Source of the DNA: CAZHZT01 sp964537285
Lineage (GTDB): Bacteria; Bacteroidota; Bacteroidia; Chitinophagales; Saprospiraceae
Assembly: GCA_964537285.1 (NCBI GenBank)
Contig: CAZHZT010000097.1
Location: 1 to 21,748 of the forward strand
Direction of reading: 5' to 3'
DNA length: 21,748 nt
In this document: positions 1 through 6,779 of the stretch, in pieces
Layout of the letters: each line of letters begins with the position of its first letter
How positions within the stretch are numbered: the stretch's first letter is position 1
The notes under the pieces: generated by a model
Seen by the model: only the letters and a program-made list of their open reading frames with translations
The model's database searches: none
What the model was told of the DNA's origin: nothing
Made by a program: the position numbers and the translations under genes

Positions 1-55
1 AATTAGGCCTGCTTCATGTTCTTAAAATGTTTACCAAATGAAATCATCTAGAGCC
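1..55 (+). repeat. Degenerate half copy of the compound palindrome at 5728-5840, cut by the window edge
   Basis: The first 55 bases carry TTAGGCCTGCTT near the left edge and AAATCATCTAGA near 41-53. They match, in the same order and at nearly the same spacing, the right half of the palindrome at 5728-5840, which has TTAGGCCTGCTT followed by GATATCATCTAGA. The middle has diverged and has small gaps. The left half, if present, is outside the window. The match is visible by eye but imperfect, so this could be an old, decaying copy. Confidence 0.55.
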
Positions 56-81
56 AAAAAAGAACACCCCTTAAAAAAACT

Positions 82-192
82 AGTTCTTTGACATAAATTG
101 TGAAAAATGGAACTTCAAAATGATAAGCCTTTCAACTACAAGAGCATTCAAGGCTTATCATTTTGAAGTTCCACACAATTTGTCAAAGAACG
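82..192 (+). mobile_element. MITE-like palindromic element, copy 1 (111 bp, TSD AAAAAACT)
   Basis: The element has terminal inverted repeats GTTCTTTGACA at 83-93 and TGTCAAAGAAC at 181-191. Each end continues into a long subterminal arm (GGAACTTCAAAATGATAA against its complement), so the whole unit folds into one hairpin around a loop of about 22-28 nt. The left arm differs from the right by an extra TA and an AAAAT insertion, which gives the element polarity. It is flanked by the perfect 8-bp direct repeat AAAAAACT at 74-81 and 193-200, as expected for a target-site duplication. It lies about 150 bp upstream of the S24 regulator gene. It encodes no protein, so mobility must depend on a transposase acting in trans. 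Confidence 0.9.
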
Positions 193-274
193 AAAAAACT
201 TCCTGCCAGTCGCGACGAACATACTTGTGAAAAAGCCTTGTGTTCTATAATTTTTTTGCATAAATCCCATCGGT

Positions 275-328
275 TATTCATCAAATTATGAATAGTTTAT
301 TATCTTTGGCGGGCTGTATAGATGAATA
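275..328 (+). promoter_or_regulatory. Candidate promoter and operator of the S24 regulator gene
   Basis: TATCTTTG at 301-308 matches the Bacteroidota -7 consensus TAnnTTTG exactly, 33 bp before the ATG. No clear TTTG is seen at the -33 spacing, so the promoter call is moderate. A palindrome, TATTCAT (275-281) then CAAATT then ATGAATA (288-294), sits just upstream, where the -33 region would be. A third half-site, ATGAATA, occurs at 322-328 between the promoter and the gene. Half-sites around the promoter of a LexA/CI-type repressor gene suggest autoregulation. This is inference from position and symmetry only. Confidence 0.4.
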
Positions 329-341
329 ATTTTGAATCACT

Positions 342-1169
342 ATGGGGAATATCGTTACACAGCGGTTTATAAAGTGCCATGATAAGCTGAAAGAAGAAAA
401 AAGGGTTAGGTCGAGCCGGCAATTCGCCATTTCCCTGGATTATTTGCCTCAGAGCTTAAGTGAAATATTGAAGGGAAGAAGAGATGTTACAATCGAACTG
501 CTGCGTAAGGCGATAGAAAAGTTCAAAATCAACCCCATTTTTATCTATACAGGAAAAGGACCAATGTTCATGTCCGATAACGGTGAGCAAGATTTAAGAG
601 TGCTTACCATCGTTACAGATCGGGACAATGATGAGAAAATCGTACACGTTCCCGTACCTGCTCAGGCAGGCTACGCCGGAGAACTTGCTAATCCTGCTTT
701 TATTCAAGAGCTACCATCCTACTCTTTACCTGATTACAAATACAAGATTGGCACCCATCGATCTTTCGATGTTTCAGGAGATAGTATGGAGCCTACTCTT
801 TTTGAAGGAGACAAAGTGATTTGTAGCTTTGTAGAACCTGTTCACTGGGAATCTGCGCTTAAAAACAATCACGTTTATGTTTTGGTTACTAAGGGAGATG
901 TGTTGGTAAAGCGAGTCCATAGTGAAATGAAGGATGAAAGACGCTTGTTACTAGTTTCCGATAATGCTTTCTATAAGCCTTATCACATAAATGGAGACGA
1001 GATTAAAGAAATATGGTCGGTTCAAGCAAAATTGTGCCCCTTTTTGCCGGCGCCGACTTTTAAATCCTCGAAATTGCACGATGATATCGAGAAATTGCAC
1101 AAAGTAATTGAAGAACAATCAAAAATAATAGAAGGATTGAACAATACTATCCAGCAATTATTGCCATAA
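342..1169 (+). CDS. LexA/CI-like transcriptional regulator (HTH plus S24 peptidase domain)
   Basis: This 275-aa protein joins an N-terminal helix-turn-helix-like DNA-binding region (about residues 5-75) to a C-terminal S24 domain (about 100-235). The S24 Ser-Lys dyad is visible: Ser148 in SGDSMEP and Lys190 in GDVLVKRV. Ala-Gly pairs at 109-110 and 112-113 lie where LexA and CI proteins cleave themselves. The last 30 residues (about 244-275) form a predicted coiled coil, suggesting oligomerisation. Such regulators respond to DNA damage or control a local element, but no phage or SOS genes adjoin this one, so its target is unknown. The ATG at 342 has no Shine-Dalgarno, which is usual here. It has its own leader with candidate operator half-sites at 275-328. 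Fold assignment is strong, the biological role is open. Confidence 0.85.
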   Translation: MGNIVTQRFIKCHDKLKEEKRVRSSRQFAISLDYLPQSLSEILKGRRDVTIELLRKAIEKFKINPIFIYTGKGPMFMSDNGEQDLRVLTIVTDRDNDEKIVHVPVPAQAGYAGELANPAFIQELPSYSLPDYKYKIGTHRSFDVSGDSMEPTLFEGDKVICSFVEPVHWESALKNNHVYVLVTKGDVLVKRVHSEMKDERRLLLVSDNAFYKPYHINGDEIKEIWSVQAKLCPFLPAPTFKSSKLHDDIEKLHKVIEEQSKIIEGLNNTIQQLLP

Positions 1170-1214
1170 GCTGGATATTTCTATAATTCCTGTTATTTTT
1201 GCAAAAAGATATAA

Positions 1215-1398
1215 TAGACTTGTTCTGTAGCTGTTGATGGAGCGTAATTGAACAAATTTTATTTTAGACAAGGCGAAAAACGCAGGCATAACTTGTTCCG
1301 GATACTTTCGGGAGCCGTAGCTACGTCGAGTATTTTCAACGCAGTATAAAATAAAATTTGGCAATTTAAGCCCATTAAACAGCTACAGAACAAGTCTA
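1215..1398 (+). repeat. AGACTTGTTCT-ended inverted repeat, copy A
   Basis: The ends are near-perfect inverted repeats: AGACTTGTTCTGTAGCTG at 1216 onward and its complement ending at 1397. The arms continue inward for about 70 bp with mismatches (AAATTTTATTTTA near 1255 pairs with TAAAATAAAATTT near 1350). Both ends adjoin TA, which would fit an element targeting TA, but a TA duplication is too short to prove insertion. The unit fills most of the gap between the S24 gene and the 73-aa gene. An open frame on the minus strand here is only a by-product of the repeat. The same outer end is found at 6651, with a different interior. Confidence 0.75.
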
Positions 1399-1461
1399 AT
1401 TAAGAATCCGTAAAAATTTCCAAAAAGATCTAAACTTCCTGATCACTCCAAAATAAATATT

Positions 1462-1683
1462 ATGCGAATAAAAGGAAAAGTTGTTTTTCAAAATATAGAA
1501 ATGGGGGTATGGGGAATTGTGGATGGAAATGGAACCAATTGGCAACCAATAAATTTCCCGGAACAATTAAAACACGAAGGGGTTAATGTAGAAGTTAAGT
1601 TAAAAGAACTAAAAGAACATGTGGGCTTATCTATGTGGGGAAAACCGGCGAAAATAGTTGCTTTCCATACAATACAACCATAA
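1462..1683 (+). CDS. Small conserved-type protein, 73 aa, possible OB-like beta barrel
   Basis: This short gene encodes a soluble protein with no signal peptide or membrane segment. It has the pattern of alternating beta strands: RIKGKVVFQNIEMGVWGIV, then a glycine/asparagine turn (GNGTNW), WQPINFPEQL, VNVEVKLKEL and a closing WGKPAKIVAFHTI. The pattern resembles small bacterial proteins of the type 'GxVxFxxxEGGxWGIxxDDGxxYxPxNLPxE', which are uncharacterised. I recognise the style but no function. It has its own leader between a repeat (ending 1398) and mobile element copy 2 (starting 1720). The start at 1462 is the first ATG in frame, preceded by an AT-rich leader. It is probably a real gene, because its composition and strand pattern are protein-like. 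Confidence 0.65.
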   Translation: MRIKGKVVFQNIEMGVWGIVDGNGTNWQPINFPEQLKHEGVNVEVKLKELKEHVGLSMWGKPAKIVAFHTIQP

Positions 1684-1719
1684 GGCACCTCTACACCTGC
1701 TCTCCTTTATAACTATTTT

Positions 1720-1831
1720 AGTTCTTTGACATAAATTGTGAAAAAATGGAGTTTAAAAATGATAATCCCTTCAGCCACCAGGGCATTCAGGTTTTATCAT
1801 TTTTAAACTCCACACAATTTGTCAAAGAATG
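1720..1831 (+). mobile_element. MITE-like palindromic element, copy 2 (112 bp, no clear TSD)
   Basis: This copy has the same GTTCTTTGACATAAATTGTG left end, AAAAAATG asymmetry and GTCAAAGAA right end as copy 1. The subterminal arms read GGAGTTTAAAAATGATAA rather than GGAACTTCAAAATGATAA. The changes are matched on the opposite arm, so pairing is kept. The flanks ACTATTTT and TAATTTTT are not a convincing duplication. With its divergent loop, this suggests it is the oldest copy in the window. Its right end lies 28 bp before the ATG of the helicase gene, so it forms most of that gene's leader. Confidence 0.85.
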
Positions 1832-1859
1832 TAATTTTTAATCAATTTCAATTCTATTC

Positions 1860-3080
1860 ATGGGGTTTGAAGATTTTAATTTTTGTGAATCATTACTCGA
1901 AGGTCTCACTATGATGGGTTTCGAAAAACCTACTCCTATTCAGGAAAAAACGATCCCTTTAACTCAGGCTAATGAGGATTTGATCGCCTGTGCCCAAACC
2001 GGTACAGGAAAAACAGCTGCTTTTCTCTTGCCGCTGCTCGATAAGTTGTGCAAGGGAGATAAAGTAGAAGATGGGGTCAATACGCTGGTCATTGTACCTA
2101 CCAGAGAGCTTGCTCTTCAGATAGATCAACAACTCGAAGGCTTCGGCTATTTTGTAGGGGCAAGTTCTTTGCCGGTCTATGGTGGTGGTGACAGCTCCAG
2201 CTGGGATCAACAAAAGAGCGCCCTTTCTAAAGGTGCTGATTTTATTATTGCTACACCCGGCCGGCTAATCTCCCATCTGAATATGGGATATGTAAAACTG
2301 GATAAACTAAAGCATTTGGTGCTGGACGAGGCCGACCGCATGCTCGATATGGGCTTTTTTGAAGATATTATCTCTATCGTTAGCCACGTTCCTGCTGATC
2401 GACAAACGCTTCTTTTTTCAGCTACTATGCCTGATAAGATCCGCAAACTTGCCAGAAAAATCCTCAAAGATCCAAAAGAAGTCAATATAGCCTTGTCTAA
2501 ACCGGCTGCAGGTGTTCTACAAGCTGCTTACCTTACTTATGACCGTCAGAAAATACCTTTATTGGAAAAGCTGCTCGAAGGCAAGAAAAACTACGCATCC
2601 ATCATTATTTTTTCATCTTCTAAAAAGAAGGCTAAAGATATTGCGGTAGACTTGAAGCAAAAAGGTTTCAACGCAGAAACCATTTCATCGGACCTGGATC
2701 AGGAAAATCGAGAGAAAGTAATCAGGAATTTTGCCAATCGGAAAATTCAAATTCTGGTTGCTACCGATGTTATATCCAGAGGGATCGATATTAAAGATAT
2801 TAATCTTATTATTAACTTCGATGTTCCTCAAGATGCTGAAGATTATGTGCACAGAGTCGGTCGTACGGCAAGGGCTGATACCACTGGCGTAGCCATAACT
2901 CTAATTAATGAAGCGGATCAACGCCGCTTCAAACAGATTGAAGAACTGATCGAAACCGAAGTACATAAAATTGCTTTACCTGAAGAATTAGGAACGGGGC
3001 CGGATTATAATCCAAATGCTTATCAAAGGCGAAAAGCCCCTTTCCAACAGCGGCGACCGCGAAGCAAACGACGGAGGTAA
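1860..3080 (+). CDS. ATP-dependent DEAD-box RNA helicase, RhlE-like
   Basis: A 406-aa RNA helicase with the full motif set in order: Q motif GFEKPTPIQ (20-28), motif I AQTGTGKT (45-52), Ia PTRELALQ (80-87), Ib TPGR (132-135), II DEAD (156-159), III SAT (187-189), V ATDVISRGID (301-310) and VI HRVGRTAR (331-338). It unwinds short RNA duplexes using ATP, typically in ribosome assembly, RNA decay or cold adaptation. The tail after residue 380 is short and rich in Arg/Lys, as in RhlE proteins, and probably binds RNA. Length is normal. The ATG at 1860 gives the Q motif the expected N-terminal distance. The leader contains mobile element copy 2, whose hairpin could affect expression. The paralogue (RhlE, DbpA, CshA-like) cannot be fixed from motifs alone. 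Confidence 0.95.
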   Translation: MGFEDFNFCESLLEGLTMMGFEKPTPIQEKTIPLTQANEDLIACAQTGTGKTAAFLLPLLDKLCKGDKVEDGVNTLVIVPTRELALQIDQQLEGFGYFVGASSLPVYGGGDSSSWDQQKSALSKGADFIIATPGRLISHLNMGYVKLDKLKHLVLDEADRMLDMGFFEDIISIVSHVPADRQTLLFSATMPDKIRKLARKILKDPKEVNIALSKPAAGVLQAAYLTYDRQKIPLLEKLLEGKKNYASIIIFSSSKKKAKDIAVDLKQKGFNAETISSDLDQENREKVIRNFANRKIQILVATDVISRGIDIKDINLIINFDVPQDAEDYVHRVGRTARADTTGVAITLINEADQRRFKQIEELIETEVHKIALPEELGTGPDYNPNAYQRRKAPFQQRRPRSKRRR

Positions 3081-3106
3081 GCCTTTTTTAACGCTAATTC
3101 TTAAGA

Positions 3107-3919
3107 GTGATGATCAAAAAGTTTTTCCTGGAGGAAAACAATATGCTCCTGGCTATTTCTTTGAATGGGTTGGTTATTTCCCTTTTGTATTTTCGTCAAT
3201 TGGAAAACGATCCTTATTTACATCTTTTTGATCATTTCTTTGTGCTTTTGTTCCTTGTTGAAGCTATCGTAAAATTGAATGTGTTAAAACCAAAGGCTTA
3301 TTTCTCCAATAACTGGAATGTTTTTGACTTCTTTATTGTACCGGCAAGCCTGCCCTCCTTACTGACCTTCTTTTTTGAATTGCCTTACACCTCATTATTA
3401 CTTATCCTCCGCTTAGTCCGCTTAGTGCGCCTTGTCCGTTTCTTACGGTTTATTCCAAACCTTCCCGTTGTGCTTGCCGGATTGGGAAGGGCGCTTCGCT
3501 CATCGGTATTTGTGTTGTTCATACTTATGCTACTCAACTTTCTCCTGGTGCTTTTTACCTGCCACTTTTACAGAGATATAGCGCCTGAGTATTTCGATAA
3601 TCCACTCATTTCTTCTTATACTGTGTTTCAAATGTTTACTGTAGAGGGCTGGAATGAAATTCCTGCTGTTTTAGCTGAAAGGATGGAAAATGATTGGGTA
3701 ATAGGCATTACCAGAGGATATTTTGTTATCATTGTACTATTCGGAGGAATCTTCGGAATGTCTTTAGCTAATGCGGTTTTTGTGGATGAGATGACTATTG
3801 ATAATAACAAAGGGCTAGAGAATAAAATTGACCACTTAAACCATAATCTGGAAAGAAAAATTGACCTTTTAGAGGAACAAATTACGGAACTTCGCAATTT
3901 ACTGAGAAAGAACGTTTAA
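3107..3919 (+). CDS. One-domain voltage-gated cation channel (NaChBac/CavMr type) with TVEGW filter
   Basis: This 270-aa membrane protein has the six-helix plan of bacterial tetrameric channels. S1 is about 13-30, S2 42-60 (acidic E52), S3 70-87 (D74) and S5 133-153. S4 at 99-116 has arginine at every third position (102, 105, 108, 111, 114). The pore helix and filter are FQMFTVEGW (174-182), S6 is about 201-225, and a C-terminal coiled coil at 234-268 should tetramerise the channel. The filter reads TVEGW, not the TLESW of NaChBac-type sodium channels. Gly at the fourth filter position is reported as important for Ca2+ permeation in the calcium channel CavMr, and it recalls eukaryotic Cav repeats I and III. 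Start: GTG at 3107 or ATG at 3110. An internal ATG at 3143 has an unusually good GGAGG (3130-3134) but would remove the N-terminal helix. It is followed closely by the exonuclease gene. Confidence 0.9.
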   Translation: MMIKKFFLEENNMLLAISLNGLVISLLYFRQLENDPYLHLFDHFFVLLFLVEAIVKLNVLKPKAYFSNNWNVFDFFIVPASLPSLLTFFFELPYTSLLLILRLVRLVRLVRFLRFIPNLPVVLAGLGRALRSSVFVLFILMLLNFLLVLFTCHFYRDIAPEYFDNPLISSYTVFQMFTVEGWNEIPAVLAERMENDWVIGITRGYFVIIVLFGGIFGMSLANAVFVDEMTIDNNKGLENKIDHLNHNLERKIDLLEEQITELRNLLRKNV

Positions 3920-3930
3920 AACGCATTGCC

Positions 3931-4473
3931 GTGAATTTCATTGTTTATGATCTGGAAGCCACTTGTTGGCTTGGACGCCCCCCAAATGAAACCCAGGAAA
4001 TTATTGAAATCGGAGCCTTTTTGATCAACCCGTTTGGAGAAGTAGAATCTGTCTTCAATCGGTTCGTCAGGCCCGTGGTCAATCCGTATTTATCTGCTTT
4101 TTGTCAGGAATTAACCACTATCTCACAAGAAAAGGTTAATCGGGCAAGTACCTTCCCGGATGTAATTGAGGACTTTCAGGACTGGGCCGAGATTTTTGAT
4201 GAAGATTATTTGCTCTGCTCTTGGGGTAGGTTCGACAAAAAAATGCTCATCAATGATTGTAAACTCCATGATATGGAATACGATTGGACTGAAAAACACA
4301 TCAATCTGAAAAAACAATATCAGGAGATCAAAAGGCTGCGCCGGCCCGTAGGTCTGCGTACCGCCGTTGAAAAAGAAGGGTTCGAATTTACAGGTACTCA
4401 TCACCGGGGGATTGACGACGCTGAAAACCTCGCTAAAATATTCGGAAAATATCTGGATGAATGGCGTTTTTAA
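3931..4473 (+). CDS. 3'-5' exonuclease, DEDDh family, ERI1-like
   Basis: A 180-aa exonuclease domain with all five catalytic positions: Asp7 and Glu9 in YDLEATCW, Asp102 in SWGRFDKKML, and His158 and Asp163 in HHRGIDDAENLAKI. The order and the HRGIDDA motif are closest to the ERI1/KapD branch of the DnaQ superfamily, which trims RNA or single-stranded ends with two metal ions. The protein is just the domain, with no partner domain, as is usual for bacterial KapD-like proteins. It starts with GTG at 3931, only 11 bp after the channel gene stop, so the two are probably co-transcribed. The pairing with an ion channel has no obvious functional logic. Substrate (RNA or DNA) is not shown by the sequence. 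Confidence 0.88.
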   Translation: MNFIVYDLEATCWLGRPPNETQEIIEIGAFLINPFGEVESVFNRFVRPVVNPYLSAFCQELTTISQEKVNRASTFPDVIEDFQDWAEIFDEDYLLCSWGRFDKKMLINDCKLHDMEYDWTEKHINLKKQYQEIKRLRRPVGLRTAVEKEGFEFTGTHHRGIDDAENLAKIFGKYLDEWRF

Positions 4474-4569
4474 TTCTGAGTAAATGACTACTGGACTACT
4501 TCAAACAATCGCAAAGCTTTTGGCCTAAGAGTCTATTCATGAATCATAGCCGAAGGCTTTAATTGGTAA

Positions 4570-4598
4570 ACCGTTTCCCGTTATCCGTTGACCGTTTC
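4570..4598 (+). repeat. Dispersed short word CGTTTCCCGTTATCCG
   Basis: The 158-bp gap between the exonuclease and asparaginase genes contains CCGTTTCCCGTTATCCG followed by TTGACCGTTTCAC. A related word, CGTTTGCCGTTATCCG, lies at 18008-18023. Reverse-complement relatives lie near 15237-15255 (GAACGGTCAACGGGAAACG) and 17947-17960 (GGGAAACGGATAAG). The word is low in complexity (variations on CCGTT) and always intergenic. No function is known to me. I see nothing else in the gap beyond an AT-rich leader before the next gene. Confidence 0.45.
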
Positions 4599-4631
4599 AC
4601 CATCTTAAATCACTAATACTTAAATTATTAC

Positions 4632-5723
4632 ATGATGAAACTTCTACAAAACCCGCTCCTTTTTCTAGCCTTTTTATCTGTTGGCTTCTTCACTTCCTGT
4701 GGCCAGAAAACCGCAGAAAAACATCACGAAAAAACCATTGGCTATCAAAAAACGGCATCACATAAAACACTAACAACCATAAAAAGGGATAGCTATGCTA
4801 TAGCTATCCACGGGGGAGCAGGGAACGGTTTATTAAGAGAAAACTATTCTGAAGAACAAATAAAAGCTTTCAGGGATTCACTCAACATGGCACTCGATAT
4901 TGGAGAAAATATACTCAAAAACGGAGGAACTGGCCTGGATGCAGTCGTCGAAGTAATCAGCTTCCTCGAAAATTGTCCTTTGTTTAATGCGGGTAAAGGA
5001 GCCGTTTTTACAAATAATGGACAAAATCAACTCGATGCCTCCATAATGGATGGGAAAACTATGAATGCAGGTGCGGTGGGAGGAGTGACTGTCGTGAAAA
5101 ATCCTATTAAAGCTGCCCGAGCAGTGATGGAGAATTCAGTCCATGTTTTACTAACCGGAGATGGAGCCAACGAGTTTTCTAAATTAGAAGGTCTGGAAAT
5201 CGTTGATCCAAGCTTCTTTTATACCGAAAAAAGTTGGAATGCTCTTCAAAGAGCCCTTGAAAGCGAAAAAAATAAAACAGGTGGGATTATTGAAAATCAG
5301 GACTTTAAGCTGGGAACCGTCGGGGTTGTCGCTCTTGATAATCAGGGGAATTTAGCTGCCCGAACTTCTACCGGCGGAATGACGAATAAACGCTATGGCC
5401 GATTGGGGGACGTTCCTGTTATCGGAGCAGGAACTTATGCGAATAATAATACCTGTGCTGTCTCTTGTACAGGGCATGGCGAGTTCTTTATTATATATGC
5501 GGTAGCCCATGATCTGTCTTCCCGCTTGAATTACCTGAATGTCTCTCTAAAAGAAGCAGCGGATTATATCATAAATCAACAGCTTAAATCTGTTAATGGC
5601 AATGGTGGGCTGATCGCCGTCGACAAAAACGGAGAAGTGACTCTGCCATTCAATACTAAAGGTATGCTTCGGGGCTATGCCAAGCCGGGCAAGCGCTATG
5701 TTGGTATTTTTGGCGATGAATAA
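4632..5723 (+). CDS. Isoaspartyl peptidase / plant-type L-asparaginase, lipoprotein
   Basis: A 363-aa Ntn-hydrolase of the type 2 (EcAIII/IaaA) asparaginase family. It is expected to hydrolyse isoaspartyl dipeptides and asparagine after cutting itself into two subunits. The nucleophile is Thr229, first residue of the beta subunit, in KLG-TVGVVALD. Other family motifs are AIHGGAG (58-64), NGGTGLDAV (97-105), NAGKGAVF (119-126), the substrate loop ARTSTGGMTNKRYGRLGDVPVIGAGTYAN (243-271) and SCTGHGE (278-284). The N-terminus is a lipoprotein signal with lipobox FTSC (Cys23), so the enzyme is probably anchored in the envelope and acts on peptides outside the cytoplasm. ATG at 4632 and 4635 are both possible starts. 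It ends just before the palindrome at 5728-5840 and stands alone. Family assignment is firm. Confidence 0.95.
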   Translation: MMKLLQNPLLFLAFLSVGFFTSCGQKTAEKHHEKTIGYQKTASHKTLTTIKRDSYAIAIHGGAGNGLLRENYSEEQIKAFRDSLNMALDIGENILKNGGTGLDAVVEVISFLENCPLFNAGKGAVFTNNGQNQLDASIMDGKTMNAGAVGGVTVVKNPIKAARAVMENSVHVLLTGDGANEFSKLEGLEIVDPSFFYTEKSWNALQRALESEKNKTGGIIENQDFKLGTVGVVALDNQGNLAARTSTGGMTNKRYGRLGDVPVIGAGTYANNNTCAVSCTGHGEFFIIYAVAHDLSSRLNYLNVSLKEAADYIINQQLKSVNGNGGLIAVDKNGEVTLPFNTKGMLRGYAKPGKRYVGIFGDE

Positions 5724-5727
5724 AGTG

Positions 5728-5840
5728 GTTCTAGATGATATTGTGATTGGTCAAAATCAATTTAGGAAGCCCTTAAAGCAGCCCGTTAGGCCTGCTTTAA
5801 GGGCTTCCTAAATTGATTTTCAAATGATATCATCTAGAAC
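5728..5840. terminator. Compound palindrome between convergent genes, probable bidirectional terminator
   Basis: Two nested inverted repeats share one axis. The outer arms are GTTCTAGATGATAT (5728-5741) and its complement (5827-5840). The inner arms, 29 bp with no mismatch, are 5753-5781 and 5792-5820, around a 10-nt loop. It sits between two converging genes, so it could end transcription from both sides. Its size and its half relative at 1-55 show it is also a member of a dispersed repeat family, not just a local terminator. No flanking duplication is visible. Confidence 0.75.
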
Positions 5841-5880
5841 TGTTTCTTGGAGAACAGCTACAAAATGAATTGCGCAGGGT

Positions 5881-6630
5881 TTACCTTTTTTCCGCGCTTT
5901 CAATCCGTTTTACAGTTTCCACCGTTGAAGCAATCGTTGATAAAGGAAGTACTACCAAAAAACCCAGTATAGTTAGCAATATTAGAAGAAAAGGAATTCC
6001 GCTACCTATAGCAATTCCTTTATTGCTGCGAACAAAACGAATACTCTGGGAAACATTGAAATAGCGTTCCATTGTGAAATCCATGTTCCCAAAGCCTGCA
6101 TAGAAAGCCTGAACAAGGAATATCAAGGGAATAGTAATGACTCCTAAGCCAGGAATTAAGCCTAAAAGCATTAGTATAAGTACGTAAAAAAGTTCTCTTA
6201 CAATCAATCGAATACTGATGCGAACCCCTCGTATAATGCTGTTAAAGACATGGGATAATGAAAATGGAGGAGCGTGAAATTGATCTCCCTTTAGGTGTTT
6301 CTCAATCTTCTCAGAAAGCATGCTCATGAACGGAGAAGATAATATCATTACTAAGTGTTTGAATAACAGAATGCCTAAAGCAGTCATGATCAACCACGAG
6401 ATCCATCCAACGATTGGCTCCAGGTAGGCTTTTGCGCTTTCAAATGGAAGGTAGTTAACCAACCAAATCGCCAGATTGTCTGAATAGGCCCAAGAACTGG
6501 ATAAAATGATTACCGCCAGGATTACACTGATTATAGCCGGAAGAAAAAAGTATCTCCATAAGCGTAAGCGAAATATGAGGTCAATGGCTTTACCATAAGC
6601 TTGAAATCCGTTAATAATATCTTTTATCAT
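5881..6630 (-). CDS. EI24/CysZ-like integral membrane protein
   Basis: A 249-aa polytopic membrane protein. Hydrophobic segments lie at about 27-48, 72-98, 146-178 (probably two) and 208-233. The N-terminal GFQAYGKAIDLIFRLRLWRYFFLPAIISVILA and the later QAFYAGFGNMDFTMERYFNVSQSIRFVRSNKG fit the EI24 family, which includes the sulfate transporter CysZ. In CysZ this second motif reads YxxxDxxMxRxxxxF. The family's role outside sulfate uptake is poorly defined, and no cysteine biosynthesis genes adjoin this one, so sulfate transport is not claimed. The ATG at 6630 gives a normal cytoplasmic N-terminus. The gene ends 40 bp from the palindrome at 5728-5840 and begins about 20 bp from the repeat at 6651. 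Confidence 0.82.
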   Translation of the reverse strand: MIKDIINGFQAYGKAIDLIFRLRLWRYFFLPAIISVILAVIILSSSWAYSDNLAIWLVNYLPFESAKAYLEPIVGWISWLIMTALGILLFKHLVMILSSPFMSMLSEKIEKHLKGDQFHAPPFSLSHVFNSIIRGVRISIRLIVRELFYVLILMLLGLIPGLGVITIPLIFLVQAFYAGFGNMDFTMERYFNVSQSIRFVRSNKGIAIGSGIPFLLILLTILGFLVVLPLSTIASTVETVKRIESAEKR

Positions 6631-6650
6631 GTTTTTAGGTTTGGTTTTGT

Positions 6651-6779
6651 TAGACTTGTTCTGTAGATGCTGATGGGGTGCATTTCATTTTGTCGAGGTG
6701 CTTTCTTTAGAGAGAGGCAAGCGGCAGCGTGCCTATCTCTAAAAAATGTTGGCAGCGACAGAATGAAATGCACCCATTA
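6651..6779 (-). repeat. AGACTTGTTCT-ended repeat, copy B, fused to the end of a gene
   Basis: The left end TAGACTTGTTCTGTAG matches copy A at 1215. From about 6674 a long, slightly imperfect hairpin follows: TGGGGTGCATTTCATT (6674-6689) pairs with the complement ending at 6777. Pairing continues inward through TTTAGAGAGAGGCA against TGCCTATCTCTAAA. The interior sequence is unrelated to copy A. The right end is missing: CCCATTAA is shared with copy A, but it then runs directly into the coding end of the 461-aa gene, whose TAA stop is 6777-6779. The hairpin therefore starts at that gene's stop codon and may also terminate its transcript. Confidence 0.65.

Noticed and set aside
82..192. CRISPR-like interpretation of the recurring repeat
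   Set aside because: The copies are kilobases apart, palindromic and flanked by duplications; there are no regular spacers and no cas genes.
1158..1364. Minus-strand open frame, 68 aa
   Set aside because: It lies within the inverted repeat at 1215-1398; the frame is a by-product of the repeat and has no protein-like pattern.
3107..4473. Channel plus exonuclease as a defence system
   Set aside because: The pairing of a membrane effector and a nuclease is suggestive, but neither protein resembles a known defence component and no sensor or mobile island surrounds them.
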